Notes: a model not told the origin generated them from the letters alone. A stretch of 64,000 nucleotides of DNA from Microbacterium hatanonis (GCF_008017415.1 NZ_VRSV01000001.1:1736001-1800000); one strand, 5' to 3'. Positions 16,658 to 27,574 are shown, counted from the first letter of the stretch. A program made the numbers and translations.

Positions 16658-16772
16658 GGCGCCTCCTCGCGAAATCAGATCGGTTCTTACAGCCTATAAG
16701 TCGTCGGCGGGTACGGCGGACACCGCCAAAGGATGGACCAGTCTGATGGAGGTCGCGTCCAAAACGGCGGCT

Positions 16773-17879
16773 CTACGCGGACCGCAACCGCTCGGCCGCT
16801 GTGCGGATGCGTTCGTCGGTCGCGGTGAGCGACAGACGGACGTGCTGCGGGAAATGCGACCCGTAGAAGTGGCCGGGGCCGGCCAGGATGCCGAGGTCGG
16901 CGAGTCTGCCCAGGCTCTCCCAGGCATCGCGACCCTCCGTCGCCCAGAGGTAGAGACCCGCCTCGCTGCGGTCGATGCGGAAGCCCGCGGCCTCGACCGC
17001 CGGCTTCAGCACGGCCCGGCGCGCGGCGTATCGGGCCTTCTGGGCGCGAACGTGCGCATCGTCGCCGAGGGCCGTGACCATCGCTGCTTGGACCGGCGCC
17101 GGTGGCATGAGGCCGAGATGCTTGCGACCCGTGAGGAGCCTCGCCACGATCGTCGGATCGCCGGCGAGGAAAGCCGCGCGGTATCCCGCGAGATTCGACT
17201 GCTTGCTGAGCGAGTAGACCGAGATCACGCCGGCGAGGTCGTCGCCGACGACCCGGGGATCGAGGATGCTGGGCACGGCGGCATCCGCCCACTCCCCCTC
17301 CCATCCCAGTTCGGCATAGCACTCGTCGGAGGCGAGCACCGCGCCCAGCTCGCGCGCACGCGACACAGCCCGGCGGAGGTGGTCGACCCCCAGCACGCGT
17401 CCGTCGGGATTGCCCGGCGAATTGATCCAGACGAGCTTCGTCCCGGTCGGCCACTCGGCGGGATCGTCGGCTGCGACCGGGGTCGCCCCCACGAGACGGG
17501 CGCCGACCTCATAGGTGGGGTAGGCCGCCCGCGGATGCACGACGGTGTCCCCTTCACCCAGGCCGAGCAGGAGGGGCAGCAGTGCCACCAGCTCCTTGGA
17601 CCCGACCGTCGGGAGCACGTGTTCGGGCGTGAGACCCGCGACCCCGCGACGGCGTGCATACCACTGAGCGATCGCCTCCCGCAGGAGCGGTGTTCCCGCG
17701 GTCTGCGGATACGCGTGCGCGTCGGTCGCGGCTTTCAGCGCGTCGGCGACCACGTCGGGCGTGGGGTCGACCGGGGAACCGATCGAGAGATCGACGATGC
17801 CCCCCGGGTGACGACGGGCCGTCTCGGCGTACGGAGCGACGGCATCCCAGGGGTAGTCGGCGAGATCGGCGACGCCCAT
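16773..17879 (-). CDS. dapC: Succinyldiaminopimelate transaminase
   Basis: A 368-residue class I/II PLP aminotransferase. It catalyses the step between DapD and DapE, both encoded nearby. VDLSIGSPVDPTPDVV at the N terminus is a signature of actinobacterial DapC. The PLP motifs are NSPGNPDGRVL, SDECYAELGW and the Schiff-base Lys in YSLSKQSNLAGYR (about residue 225). It starts 4 nt after the ferredoxin stop, so it is the distal gene of an fdxA-dapC operon, an order conserved in actinobacteria. Confidence 0.93.
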   Translation of the reverse strand: MGVADLADYPWDAVAPYAETARRHPGGIVDLSIGSPVDPTPDVVADALKAATDAHAYPQTAGTPLLREAIAQWYARRRGVAGLTPEHVLPTVGSKELVALLPLLLGLGEGDTVVHPRAAYPTYEVGARLVGATPVAADDPAEWPTGTKLVWINSPGNPDGRVLGVDHLRRAVSRARELGAVLASDECYAELGWEGEWADAAVPSILDPRVVGDDLAGVISVYSLSKQSNLAGYRAAFLAGDPTIVARLLTGRKHLGLMPPAPVQAAMVTALGDDAHVRAQKARYAARRAVLKPAVEAAGFRIDRSEAGLYLWATEGRDAWESLGRLADLGILAGPGHFYGSHFPQHVRLSLTATDERIRTAAERLRSA

Positions 17880-17883
17880 CCGC

Positions 17884-18204
17884 CTACTCGCCCTGGGGAG
17901 GGAGAACCGAGATGACCGGGTGATCCTTCGCGATCACGCCGACCTTGGCGGCTCCGCCGGGCGACCCGATGTCGTCGAAGAACTCGACGTTGGCCTTGTA
18001 GTAGTCCGACCACTCTTCGGGCAGGTCGTCTTCGTAGTAGATGGCCTCGACGGGGCAGACCGGCTCACACGCACCGCAGTCGACGCACTCGTCGGGGTGG
18101 ATGTAGAGCGACCGTTCACCCTCGTAGATGCAGTCGACCGGACATTCGTCGATGCAGGCGCGGTCTTTGACATCCACGCACGGAAGAGCGATCACATACG
18201 TCAC
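17884..18204 (-). CDS. fdxA: 7Fe ferredoxin
   Basis: A 106-residue seven-iron ferredoxin, an electron carrier. The first cysteine group ([20 protein letters not shown]) has the spacing of a [3Fe-4S] centre, and [15 protein letters not shown] supplies a [4Fe-4S] centre. An acidic C-terminal extension ([18 protein letters not shown]) is typical of actinobacterial FdxA. Its ATG overlaps the stop of the upstream small membrane protein gene (ATGA). Redox partners cannot be told from the sequence. Confidence 0.95.
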   Translation of the reverse strand: MTYVIALPCVDVKDRACIDECPVDCIYEGERSLYIHPDECVDCGACEPVCPVEAIYYEDDLPEEWSDYYKANVEFFDDIGSPGGAAKVGVIAKDHPVISVLPPQGE

Positions 18205-18596
18205 TCGTCCAGTTTACGGGGCGCGGGGAGGCGTGAGGTGTCGGGCCACGCGAACACCAGCGCGACGATGATCGGCACGACGAACGTCCACGTGAGCGGA
18301 ATCCACTCCGTGTCGGGGGTCGGAGCCGCCACGATCACCGATCCGCCCGGGCCGGTGCCCGAGAACACGACCATCGCGAGGATCGCGCCGAGGCCCCCGG
18401 CCAGGGTCGTCCACCGGTCGCCGACCAGCAGGCGCAGGGCGACGAAGAGCGCGGTCGTGCCGACGGTGGCCAGCACCAGCCCCACCGGGAGCACGCCGAT
18501 CGTGAAGGCCTGCGCGACGGTCGCCGCCGTGCCGTACACGACACCGATCACCGCCGCGATGAGCCAGGTCAGCAGGCGGGATACCGTGGTCGTCAC
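18201..18596 (-). CDS. Four-helix membrane protein of unknown function (DUF6113-like)
   Basis: A 131-residue protein with four predicted membrane helices and short loops, ending in a charged APRKLDE tail. It is similar to small Microbacteriaceae membrane proteins annotated DUF6113, assigned here by memory of the family only. The GTG start at 18596 is set by TACACT 6 nt upstream, the leaderless signature. It is the first gene of an operon with fdxA and dapC, but no link to ferredoxin or lysine synthesis is evident. Confidence 0.7.
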   Translation of the reverse strand: MTTTVSRLLTWLIAAVIGVVYGTAATVAQAFTIGVLPVGLVLATVGTTALFVALRLLVGDRWTTLAGGLGAILAMVVFSGTGPGGSVIVAAPTPDTEWIPLTWTFVVPIIVALVFAWPDTSRLPAPRKLDE

Positions 18597-18602
18597 CGCG
18601 TC

Positions 18603-18608
18603 AGTGTA
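18603..18608 (-). promoter_or_regulatory. -10 hexamer of leaderless promoter for the fdxA-dapC operon
   Basis: TACACT on the minus strand, 6 nt before GTG 18596. Confidence 0.6.
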
Positions 18609-18631
18609 TCCGCGCGATCTCGGCGCCCCTC

Positions 18632-18946
18632 TCAGCTCGCCCAACCCCACAGACGCAGCAGCGCGGCCACCGCTGCCGCAGCGGCCACGACGACGAGGAA
18701 CGGCGCGCGGACGGCGAGGAGCCCGCCGGCCACCAGCACGGCCGGGAGGCGGGCGTCGACGACGATCGCCTGCCCGACCCCGAGGGTCTGCACGGCGACC
18801 AGGGCGGCGAGCAGCGCCACCGTGAGCAGATCGGCGACCCGCGCGGGGCGCGGCGCTTCGAGCCAGTGACCCGGCACCGCGTAGCCGACGGCCTTCACGG
18901 CGACGCAGATGACCGAAGCGAGCAGCACGGCGTTCCAGAGACTCAC
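18632..18946 (-). CDS. azlD: AzlD family branched-chain amino acid export subunit
   Basis: A 104-residue membrane protein with three or four helices, matching AzlD, the small partner of AzlC in a branched-chain amino acid (and analogue) exporter. AVKAVGYAVPGHWL at the N-terminal helix and VRAPFLVVVAAAAAVAALLR at the C terminus are typical. Its start overlaps the AzlC stop (ATGA), as is usual for this pair. Confidence 0.9.
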   Translation of the reverse strand: MSLWNAVLLASVICVAVKAVGYAVPGHWLEAPRPARVADLLTVALLAALVAVQTLGVGQAIVVDARLPAVLVAGGLLAVRAPFLVVVAAAAAVAALLRLWGWAS

Positions 18947-19710
18947 GGCAGGCCCTTCCGTTCGGCGGTGTCGAGCGGCTCGGATGCTTCTCCCCCGCGC
19001 CGGTCGGATTCACCGAGCAGGTTGAACCACCCGACCGCCAGTGCGACGATCGCCGCGACGATCACGGGCACTCCCGGCATGAGGCCCGGCGTGAGAAGCA
19101 CGGCGACAACGGCGGCTGCTGCTCCGACGGCGATCGCCTGGCGCCCTCTCAGGCGCGGCCAGAGCAGGGCGAGGAAGGCAGCGGCGGCCGCAGCATCCAG
19201 GCCGTACTGTCTCGGATCCCCCAAGACGTCGCCCAGCAGCGCTCCCACGAGGGTGGAGATGTTCCAGCCGACGTAGATCGCGATACCGGTGACCCAGAAC
19301 CCGACGGCGCGCGCCCGGGTCGTCGTCTGCGCGAGCGAGACCGCGGTCGACTCGTCGATGGTGAAGGGGGTCGCCGCCGCTCGGCGCCAGAAGCCGCGTC
19401 CGACCACGGGCGACATGCGCATCGCGTAGGCGGCGTTTCGCACGCCCAGCAGCGCGGACGACGCGATCGCCGCGGGAGCCGCGGCGGGTCCTCCCGCGCC
19501 GATGACGCCGACGAAGGCGAACTGCGACCCGCCGGTGAACATGAACAGGCTCAGGACGCAGGTCTGCCAGACGTCCAGGCCGGAGGCGACGGAGAGCGCG
19601 CCGAATGAGATGCCGTAGGCGCTCGTCGCGAAGGCCACCGCGAGACCCTGACGTGCCGCCCGCCGCGACAGAGGGTCTCGCGGCCCGCCTGTTCGTCGGA
19701 ATGAACGCAT
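18943..19710 (-). CDS. azlC: AzlC family branched-chain amino acid exporter
   Basis: A 255-residue membrane protein, the large AzlC (LIV-E type) subunit that exports branched-chain amino acids together with AzlD. The conserved segment AYGISFGALSVASG, the FMFTGGSQFAFVGV helix and the RNAAYAMRMSPV motif are diagnostic. ATG 19710 is chosen because the family begins about 20 residues before the first helix. CACACT lies 7 nt upstream. It is divergent from an XRE/cupin regulator that probably controls it, with a palindromic operator between them. Confidence 0.92.
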   Translation of the reverse strand: MRSFRRTGGPRDPLSRRAARQGLAVAFATSAYGISFGALSVASGLDVWQTCVLSLFMFTGGSQFAFVGVIGAGGPAAAPAAIASSALLGVRNAAYAMRMSPVVGRGFWRRAAATPFTIDESTAVSLAQTTTRARAVGFWVTGIAIYVGWNISTLVGALLGDVLGDPRQYGLDAAAAAAFLALLWPRLRGRQAIAVGAAAAVVAVLLTPGLMPGVPVIVAAIVALAVGWFNLLGESDRRGGEASEPLDTAERKGLP

Positions 19711-19741
19711 GACTGACAGTGTGAACGCCCGGGAACTGCTA

Positions 19742-19764
19742 GTCAAGCTGAACGATCGTTTGAC
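19742..19764. promoter_or_regulatory. Candidate operator between azlC and its XRE regulator
   Basis: GTCAA (19742-19746) and TTGAC (19760-19764) form an inverted pair around AACGATCGTT (19751-19760), itself a perfect 10-bp palindrome. The motif overlaps the regulator's promoter. The heptamer TGAACGC/A recurs three times in the gap. Binding by the adjacent XRE protein is inferred. Confidence 0.5.
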
Positions 19765-19769
19765 ATACT
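19764..19769 (+). promoter_or_regulatory. -10 hexamer of leaderless XRE/cupin gene
   Basis: CATACT, then 6 nt, then ATG 19776. It overlaps the edge of the candidate operator, consistent with autoregulation. Confidence 0.5.
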
Positions 19770-19775
19770 GAACGC

Positions 19776-20324
19776 ATGACGACTCTGGGCCCCCGCATCG
19801 CTCACACCCTGCGCCGTGAACGCGAGGCCGCCGGAGTCTCGGTGTCGGAGCTGGCGCGGCGCGCCGGCGTATCCAAGGCCACCGTGTCTCAGCTGGAGGG
19901 TGGCTCGGGCAACCCGAGCGTGGAGACGCTCTGGGCCCTCGCCGACGCGCTCGGGGTGCCGTTCGCCGTGTTCGTCGATCAGGAGACGGGTACGCCGACG
20001 CTGGTGCGTGCCGCCGAGGCGCCCGGCGTGCCCTCGTCCGCCGCGCCGTACCTCGCCTCGCTGCTGTCCGCGAGTCCTCCGAACGCGCGTCGGGACATCT
20101 ACCTGATCCGGGCCGAGCCGGGCGAACCACGACTGTCGAAGCCGCACCAGCGCGGAACCACCGAGCACGTGGTGCTGATCGGTGGGCAGGCACGCGTGGG
20201 TCCGTCCGATGCCGCCGTCGTGCTCGAACCCGGGGACTACGTGTCGTACACGGGAGACGCCGCTCACGTGTTCGAGGCGCTGCTGCCGGGCACCAGTGCG
20301 GTCATGGTGTCGGAACTGCGCTGA
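19776..20324 (+). CDS. XRE-family transcriptional regulator with C-terminal cupin domain
   Basis: A 182-residue regulator with a helix-turn-helix of the Cro/C1 type (about residues 10-64: VSELARRAGVSKATVSQLE, then GSGNPSVETLWALADALGV) and a cupin beta barrel (about 105-180, with VLIGGQARVG and LEPGDYVSYTGDAAHVFEAL). HTH-cupin proteins often regulate a neighbouring transporter in response to a small ligand bound in the cupin. It is divergent from azlCD, so an amino acid or related ligand is the natural guess. It ends at a strong terminator shared with typA. Confidence 0.9.
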   Translation: MTTLGPRIAHTLRREREAAGVSVSELARRAGVSKATVSQLEGGSGNPSVETLWALADALGVPFAVFVDQETGTPTLVRAAEAPGVPSSAAPYLASLLSASPPNARRDIYLIRAEPGEPRLSKPHQRGTTEHVVLIGGQARVGPSDAAVVLEPGDYVSYTGDAAHVFEALLPGTSAVMVSELR

Positions 20325-20328
20325 CACG

Positions 20329-20364
20329 ACGAAGGCCCCCGGACGGATCCGGGGGCCTTCGTCA
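20329..20364. terminator. Bidirectional terminator between XRE gene and typA
   Basis: A perfect 16-bp inverted repeat (20329-20344 with 20349-20364) with a 4-nt loop, between convergent stop codons. Confidence 0.9.
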
Positions 20365-20378
20365 GCGGTGCGGGGGTA

Positions 20379-22289
<1,911 letters not shown>

Positions 22290-22383
22290 GAATAATCCTT
22301 GCGGTTCGGGGAGGGCGCCCGGAATCGGGCCCCTCTAGTCTATCCGGCCCGACAGGGCAAGCGGGCACGACCGTTTCCGACCC

Positions 22384-22399
22384 CCGGGCGGAGGCCCGG
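22384..22399 (-). terminator. Hairpin downstream of the peptide ABC operon
   Basis: CCGGGC (22384-22389) pairs with GCCCGG (22394-22399) across a 4-nt loop, within GC-rich sequence just past the ATPase stop. No clear U-run. Confidence 0.5.
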
Positions 22400-22420
22400 A
22401 GGTCGCGCCTCGTCAGAGGG

Positions 22421-24184
22421 TCAGGATGCGTCGTTCCCGGCCTGGAGGAGCTTGTGGCGCAGAGCGCGGCGGGCCGCCTGCACCTCGGGGTCGGGCACGG
22501 GGATGGCGGCGATGAGGCGCTGCGTGTACGCCTCCTTCGGAGCACGGAGGATCTCGTCTCGGGTGCCCTGCTCGGCGATCTTGCCGTTGTGGAGCACGAC
22601 GATGCGGTCCGCCATCGCGTCGACGACCGCGAGGTCGTGACTGATGAAGAGGCATGCGAACCGGTACTCGCGCTGCAGCTCGACGAGGAGTTCGAGCACG
22701 CGCGCCTGGACGGAGACGTCCAGTGCGCTGGTGGGCTCGTCGGCCACGAGCAGTCGGGGCTTGAGCGCGAGCGCGCGGGCGATGCCGACGCGCTGCTTCT
22801 GACCGCCCGACAGCTCGTGCGGGTAGCGGTTGCGGTAGCTGCGGGGCAGGCGCACCTCGTCGAGCAGCGTCTCCACGCGACGGCTGAGTTCCGCGCCCTT
22901 CGCCTCGCCGGAGAGCAGGAGCGGCTCGCCGATGCTCTCGCCGATCGGCAGGCGCGGGTTCAACGACGACGACGGGTCCTGGAACACGATGCCGACCCGG
23001 CGGCGCAGCGAACCGATGAGCTTGCGCCCACCGGCGCTGATGTCGACGCCGTCGACCACGAGCTTCCCGTCGGCGATGGGCTGCAGTCCGATGGCGGCCC
23101 GTCCGATGGTCGATTTGCCCGAGCCCGACTCGCCGACGAGGCCGAGGATCTCGCCCTCCGCGATCGCGAGCGAGACCTCGTCGACGGCGCGGAAGGCCGC
23201 GACCCTCCCCCTCTTGCCGTACTCGATGGAGACACGGTCCAGCGACAGCACGGGTTCGACGATGATCGGAGCCGCCGCAGCATCCGCCACGACCTGCGCG
23301 TCGACGCCGTGTGCCGATTCCTCGACGACCTGGGCGAGCGCTTCGACGACGTCGACGGTGTCGTCGGTGCCCGAGCCCTCTCCGAGGCGGGGAACCGCCG
23401 CGAGGAGCTCCTTGGTGTACGGGTCTCGCGGCTCGCGCAGCACCTGGGCGACGGGGCCCTGCTCGACGACCTCGCCGTCCTTCATCACGACGATCCAGTC
23501 GGCGAGGTCGGCGACCACTCCCATGTCGTGCGTGATGAGGAGGATCGCCGAGTCGAGGCGGTCGCGGAGGTCGCGCAGCAGGTCGAGGATCTCGGCCTGC
23601 ACGGTGACGTCGAGGGCGGTGGTCGGCTCGTCGGCGATGAGCAGGGCCGGGTCGAGGCTGATCGCCTGGGCGATCATGGCGCGCTGGCGCTGACCGCCCG
23701 AGAGCTGATGCGGGTACGAGGCGAATGCCTTCGCCGGATCGGGGAGTCCGACGAGGCCGAGCAGCTCCATCGCGCGCTCACGCGCCTCCGACGGGCTCTT
23801 CGACGTGTGGGCGCGGATGGCCTCGATGATCTGGAAGCCCACCGTCAGCACGGGGTTGAGCGCCGTCATGGGCTCCTGGAAGATCGCGGCGACCTGCGGG
23901 CCGCGCAGCTGTCGCAGCTGACGGGAGGACAGACCGGTGATCTCCCGCCCGTTGAGAGTGATGCTGCCGCGGACGCGGCTGTTGCGCGGCAGCAGATCGA
24001 GGATCGCCATCGAGCTCGCGCTCTTGCCCGACCCCGACTCGCCGACGACGGCCACGACCTGACCGCGATCGATCCGGTAGTTCAGGTTCTTCGCAGCGGG
24101 AACCCACACGTCGTCGACCGCGAAGTCGACGCTCACGTCGGTCATCTCCAGGGCGGGGGTTTTCGGCTGGACGGGGGTGCTCAT
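22421..24184 (-). CDS. Fused dual-ATPase of a peptide/nickel-type ABC importer
   Basis: A 587-residue protein fusing the two ATPases that are separate DppD/OppD and DppF/OppF in other bacteria. Each half has a Walker A (GESGSGKSASS near residue 51, GESGSGKSTIG near 350), a signature motif (LSGGQRQR, LSGGQKQR) and a Walker B followed by DEPTTALD or DEPTSALD. The oligopeptide-specific C-terminal extension (PRDPYTKELLAAVP; APKEAYTQRLIAAIP) follows each half. An Ala/Val/Glu-rich linker joins them. It powers import with the two permeases and family 5 binding proteins to its right. An antisense gene separates it from the permeases. Confidence 0.93.
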   Translation of the reverse strand: MSTPVQPKTPALEMTDVSVDFAVDDVWVPAAKNLNYRIDRGQVVAVVGESGSGKSASSMAILDLLPRNSRVRGSITLNGREITGLSSRQLRQLRGPQVAAIFQEPMTALNPVLTVGFQIIEAIRAHTSKSPSEARERAMELLGLVGLPDPAKAFASYPHQLSGGQRQRAMIAQAISLDPALLIADEPTTALDVTVQAEILDLLRDLRDRLDSAILLITHDMGVVADLADWIVVMKDGEVVEQGPVAQVLREPRDPYTKELLAAVPRLGEGSGTDDTVDVVEALAQVVEESAHGVDAQVVADAAAAPIIVEPVLSLDRVSIEYGKRGRVAAFRAVDEVSLAIAEGEILGLVGESGSGKSTIGRAAIGLQPIADGKLVVDGVDISAGGRKLIGSLRRRVGIVFQDPSSSLNPRLPIGESIGEPLLLSGEAKGAELSRRVETLLDEVRLPRSYRNRYPHELSGGQKQRVGIARALALKPRLLVADEPTSALDVSVQARVLELLVELQREYRFACLFISHDLAVVDAMADRIVVLHNGKIAEQGTRDEILRAPKEAYTQRLIAAIPVPDPEVQAARRALRHKLLQAGNDAS

Positions 24185-24234
24185 GATGAGATCCTTCCCG
24201 CCGTCGTCCGAGAGGACGCGACGATCGTGGATGG

Positions 24235-24240
24235 GAGAAT
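24235..24240 (+). promoter_or_regulatory. -10 hexamer of leaderless PH-domain gene
   Basis: GAGAAT, then 6 nt, then ATG 24247. Same hexamer and spacing as before the 17M-like gene. Confidence 0.5.
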
Positions 24241-24246
24241 GGCCGC

Positions 24247-24846
24247 ATGGCCGAAACCGTGTTCCGCTCGACGTTCAACAGGGTGCTGAGCTACGTGGCG
24301 TGGGCGCTGCTGGCGGTGGCGATCGTGATCACCCTGGTGACCCCCGGCGGTCTCGCGATCGCACCGGCGGTCGCGCTCGGGTGCGCCGGTGGCGCCGCGC
24401 TGATCTGGGCCCTGCTGTGGGCTCCGTACCTCGGTGTCGACGACGGTGGCGTGACCGTGGTGAACGTCTTCACGCGGTACCGCGTTCCCTGGGAGGCGCT
24501 GATCCACCTCGACACGCAGTACGCACTGACGCTGCACACCCCGAATCGTCGCGTGCGCGCGACCGCGGCGCCCGCGCCCGGTTCGCTCTCGTCGCTCCGC
24601 GCCGCGCGCAGTCAGCGCCGAAGGGGCGGCGACACGGCGGGCGTGCGCCCCGGCGACCTTCCCGGCACCGACTCGGGAGACGCGGCCGACCTGGTGCTCA
24701 CCCGTTGGCATGACCGCCGGGATCGCGGTCTCATCGAGACCGGGCTGGCCGAAGGCATCGCCGTCCGCCCGCACCCGCGCGTGAGCGCCGTCGCGGCCGT
24801 CGCGCTGGGCATTCTCGCCCTCGCCGGCGCGGCGCTGCTCGTCTGA
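24247..24846 (+). CDS. Bacterial PH domain membrane protein, antisense within the opp operon
   Basis: A 199-residue protein with two N-terminal membrane helices (about residues 12-60), a PH-like domain (WAPYLGVDDGGVTVVNVF, then YRVPWEALIHLD), a variable charged region and a C-terminal helix. Bacterial PH-domain membrane proteins of this type are common in actinobacteria and have no known function. It lies on the plus strand exactly between the ATPase gene and the two permease genes, all on the minus strand, so it is transcribed against the presumed uptake operon. Its stop is 14 nt from the stop of the permease gene. Confidence 0.8.
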   Translation: MAETVFRSTFNRVLSYVAWALLAVAIVITLVTPGGLAIAPAVALGCAGGAALIWALLWAPYLGVDDGGVTVVNVFTRYRVPWEALIHLDTQYALTLHTPNRRVRATAAPAPGSLSSLRAARSQRRRGGDTAGVRPGDLPGTDSGDAADLVLTRWHDRRDRGLIETGLAEGIAVRPHPRVSAVAAVALGILALAGAALLV

Positions 24847-24860
24847 GAGCACGGCACGCA

Positions 24861-25877
24861 TCACGACGATGCCTTTTCCTTCGTCCGTCGCAGCGAGAAC
24901 CGCTTCTGGCGCGGGTCGAACGCGTCGCGCAGACCGTCGCCGACGAAGTTGATCAGCAGGGCGAGCAGCACGATGAACGTGGCCGGCCACCAGAACAGCC
25001 AGGGGCGCGTCTGGAACGCCGACTGGTTGTCGGAGATGATCAGACCCAGCGAGACCTCGGGCGGGCGCACACCCAGACCGAGGTAGCTCAGCGCCGTCTC
25101 GAGCAGGATCGCGGATGCGGCGAGCAGGGTCGCCGCAACGATCACGACGCCGATCGCATTCGGCAGGATGTGCTTGAAGATGATGCGGAAGTCGCTTGCC
25201 CCCGCGACCCGGGCCGCCTCGACGAACTCGCGCTCACGCAATGACAGGAACTCGGCGCGCACGAGACGTGCGATGACCATCCAGGACACCATGGCGAGGA
25301 AGAAGGCCAGCGGCAGCACGCCGAGGCCGCCGGTGGTGCGTCCGACGACGGCGCCGATCACGAGCACCGGGATGACGATGAACACGTCCGTGATGCGCAT
25401 CAGGATCGAGTCGAGAAGGCCCCGGTAGTACCCGGCGAGGGCGCCGATCACCGTGCCGACGACCGTTCCCACGATGCCGATCACGAACATCACCAGGATC
25501 GAGTTCTGGATGCCGCGCATCGTCATGGCGAAGTAGTCGATGCCGATGCGGTCCTGACCGAAGGGGTGCTCCCCCAGCGCGAGCCCCGCTCCGCCCAGCC
25601 ACTCGGGGACGAGCGAGAGGGAGGGCGCGCCGCCGTCGATCTGGGGATTCAGAGTCGAGAAGTCGTACTTCCACCACCCGGGGATCGGGCCGAGACCCAC
25701 CGCCGAGACCGAGAAGGCGGCGATCAGCACGAAAAGGATGCCGGAGACAACCGCCACGCGGTTGGCGAGGAATCGGCGGAGGATCAGCCTCCCCTGGCTG
25801 ACGCCGACGGTGTCGTCGTCGGTCGTCACGACTGCGCCGGCTTCGGGCTGCGCCGGTTCGGGCATCATCTGGGTCAT
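24861..25877 (-). CDS. ABC importer permease, OppC/DppC type
   Basis: A 338-residue permease with six predicted helices and the BPD_transp_1 domain. The N-terminal OppC domain (SQGRLILRRFLANRVAVVSG) precedes a periplasmic loop. The cytoplasmic EAA loop is REREFVEAARVAGASDFRI, followed by ILPNAIGVV. The C-terminal NFVGDGLRDAFDPRQ is typical of DppC. ATG 25877 is chosen because GGGGAGG is 7 nt upstream. A downstream Met is less well placed. It forms the second half of the channel with the OppB-type permease. Confidence 0.93.
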   Translation of the reverse strand: MTQMMPEPAQPEAGAVVTTDDDTVGVSQGRLILRRFLANRVAVVSGILFVLIAAFSVSAVGLGPIPGWWKYDFSTLNPQIDGGAPSLSLVPEWLGGAGLALGEHPFGQDRIGIDYFAMTMRGIQNSILVMFVIGIVGTVVGTVIGALAGYYRGLLDSILMRITDVFIVIPVLVIGAVVGRTTGGLGVLPLAFFLAMVSWMVIARLVRAEFLSLREREFVEAARVAGASDFRIIFKHILPNAIGVVIVAATLLAASAILLETALSYLGLGVRPPEVSLGLIISDNQSAFQTRPWLFWWPATFIVLLALLINFVGDGLRDAFDPRQKRFSLRRTKEKASS

Positions 25878-25911
25878 CGCGTGGCCTCCCCGCAGAAGCG
25901 GACGTCGGAGA

Positions 25912-27456
25912 TCATGCCGCCACCCGCACGCGCGGGTCGAGCGCGGCGTAGGCGAGGTCGGCAAGGAAGTTGAACAGGATCGCGGTGACCGCGATGATCA
26001 GGAAGTACCCCATCACGGGGTTGACGTCGGTGCGCAGGATCGACGAGACGAACAGCTGCCCCATCCCGCTGATCGCGAAGACGCGCTCGGTGATGACGGC
26101 ACCGCCGAGGAGTGCTCCGATGTCGGTCGCGATGAGCGTCACGATCGGGATCAGCATGTTGCGGAGGGCGTGACGCATCACGACCGTCCGCTCGCCGAGT
26201 CCCTTGGCCCGCGCGGTGCGGATGTAGTCCTGGTTCATGACCTCGAGGAGGCCCGAGCGTGCGTACCGCGTGTAACCGGCGAACGAGATGAGCAGCAGGG
26301 CGATCGTCGGCAGCAGCAGGTGCGTGAACGAGTCGATGCCCGACAGCCATACGTCTCCGGTGAAGCCCGGGGTGCTCGCACCGACGGTCGCGATCGGACG
26401 ACCACCGATGCGCGGCGAGTTGACGTACGCCGGCCACGACTGCATGAAGCGGTCGAGCACGACGAGCGATGACGTCACGAACGCCACGATCGCGCCGATC
26501 CGAGCGGCCTGACCCCGGTCGTTGCCGCCCAGGAGGAGACCCGTCACGATGCCGACCACGAGGGCGGCGATGCCCAGGATGATCAGCGTGCCGAGCGACG
26601 AGATGTCGAAGAGTCCCTGCAGCGCGAAGTAGCTGATGTAGGCGATCGCGCCGTTGATACCGGCCACGATGAGCGCCCGACGGTTCTCGAGACCGGCGAT
26701 CAGGGCCGTGGTGAGCACCACGGTGCCGGCGATGAGGATGAAGAGCCCGACGGGTCCGAAACCGGGGTTGCGGAACCAGTCGGCCAGGTCGAAGTAGATC
26801 AGGAGCGCCGCGGTCGCCGCACCCGAGATGGCGGCCACGATGAGTCGGCGCCGGACGTTGCCGCCGATCATGGCCTGCCAGACGACCGCGCTGATCACCG
26901 TGATCAGGATGATCGCGAGGGGCGGGATCGACGTAGCCGAGACGAGGAAGTCGTTGAACCCGATCGCCATGAACTCCTTCAGGAGCACCGCGATGAGGAA
27001 CGACGGCAGCGAGTACAGGAAGAAGCTGACCAGCGTCACGCCGAAGTCGAAGCCGCTGTACTGACGGAGGGCGGTGACGATGCCGACCGCGACGCCGAGG
27101 ACGATGGCCACGACGAAGGCGACCGTGACGAGCTGGAGGGTCGAGACCATCGCAGCGGGGAGGATCGCCGTGACGGGGGCGTTGGAGATCGTGGTCCCGA
27201 GGTCGCACGTGCCGACGAACGGGATGAGGCACTGGGCCGCGCCGCCGAGCCACAGGAAGTATCGCAGGACGGGCGGGACGTCCAGGTCGAGCTGAGCGAT
27301 ACGCGCGGCAATGAGCTGATCCCGGTTGGGATCGTTGCTGCCCTGCAGATCCTCCAGCGGGTTGCCGGAGTTCGCGGACAGCACGTACATGATGAACGAC
27401 GCCGCCAGCAGGACGAGGATGGAGACGGCGATGCGCCTGAGGACGAATCCGACCAT
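25912..27456 (-). CDS. ABC importer permease, OppB/DppB type with large insertion
   Basis: A 514-residue permease of the OppB/DppB family. It begins with the usual MVGFVLRRIAVSILVLLAAS and has the EAA loop MRHALRNMLIPIVTL and the C-terminal ATFDP-like LDPRVRV. It is about 190 residues longer than a standard DppB because of an extra hydrophobic region with several helices in the middle (about residues 170-330). Such enlarged forms are known in actinobacteria. It starts 80 nt after a terminator-like hairpin that separates it from the binding-protein gene. Confidence 0.9.
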   Translation of the reverse strand: MVGFVLRRIAVSILVLLAASFIMYVLSANSGNPLEDLQGSNDPNRDQLIAARIAQLDLDVPPVLRYFLWLGGAAQCLIPFVGTCDLGTTISNAPVTAILPAAMVSTLQLVTVAFVVAIVLGVAVGIVTALRQYSGFDFGVTLVSFFLYSLPSFLIAVLLKEFMAIGFNDFLVSATSIPPLAIILITVISAVVWQAMIGGNVRRRLIVAAISGAATAALLIYFDLADWFRNPGFGPVGLFILIAGTVVLTTALIAGLENRRALIVAGINGAIAYISYFALQGLFDISSLGTLIILGIAALVVGIVTGLLLGGNDRGQAARIGAIVAFVTSSLVVLDRFMQSWPAYVNSPRIGGRPIATVGASTPGFTGDVWLSGIDSFTHLLLPTIALLLISFAGYTRYARSGLLEVMNQDYIRTARAKGLGERTVVMRHALRNMLIPIVTLIATDIGALLGGAVITERVFAISGMGQLFVSSILRTDVNPVMGYFLIIAVTAILFNFLADLAYAALDPRVRVAA

Positions 27457-27537
27457 CGCGGGGAACTTCCTTCGGTCGAGAGAGTGCGCATCGCAAGTGC
27501 GATCACGACAGGATAACGGTTGCCTGGAACGGGCAAG

Positions 27538-27574
27538 GCGAGGCGCCGGAGCCTTTACGACTCCGGCGCCTCGC
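27538..27574 (-). terminator. Intra-operon hairpin between binding-protein and permease genes
   Basis: A perfect 14-bp stem (27538-27551 with 27561-27574) with a 9-nt loop follows the binding-protein stop and precedes the permease. It probably gives partial termination and raises binding protein over permease, as in many ABC operons. Confidence 0.8.

Noticed and set aside
16715-16727. Strong terminator for dapC
   Set aside because: Only a 5-bp stem with a 3-nt loop and no U-run. Could be chance in GC-rich DNA.
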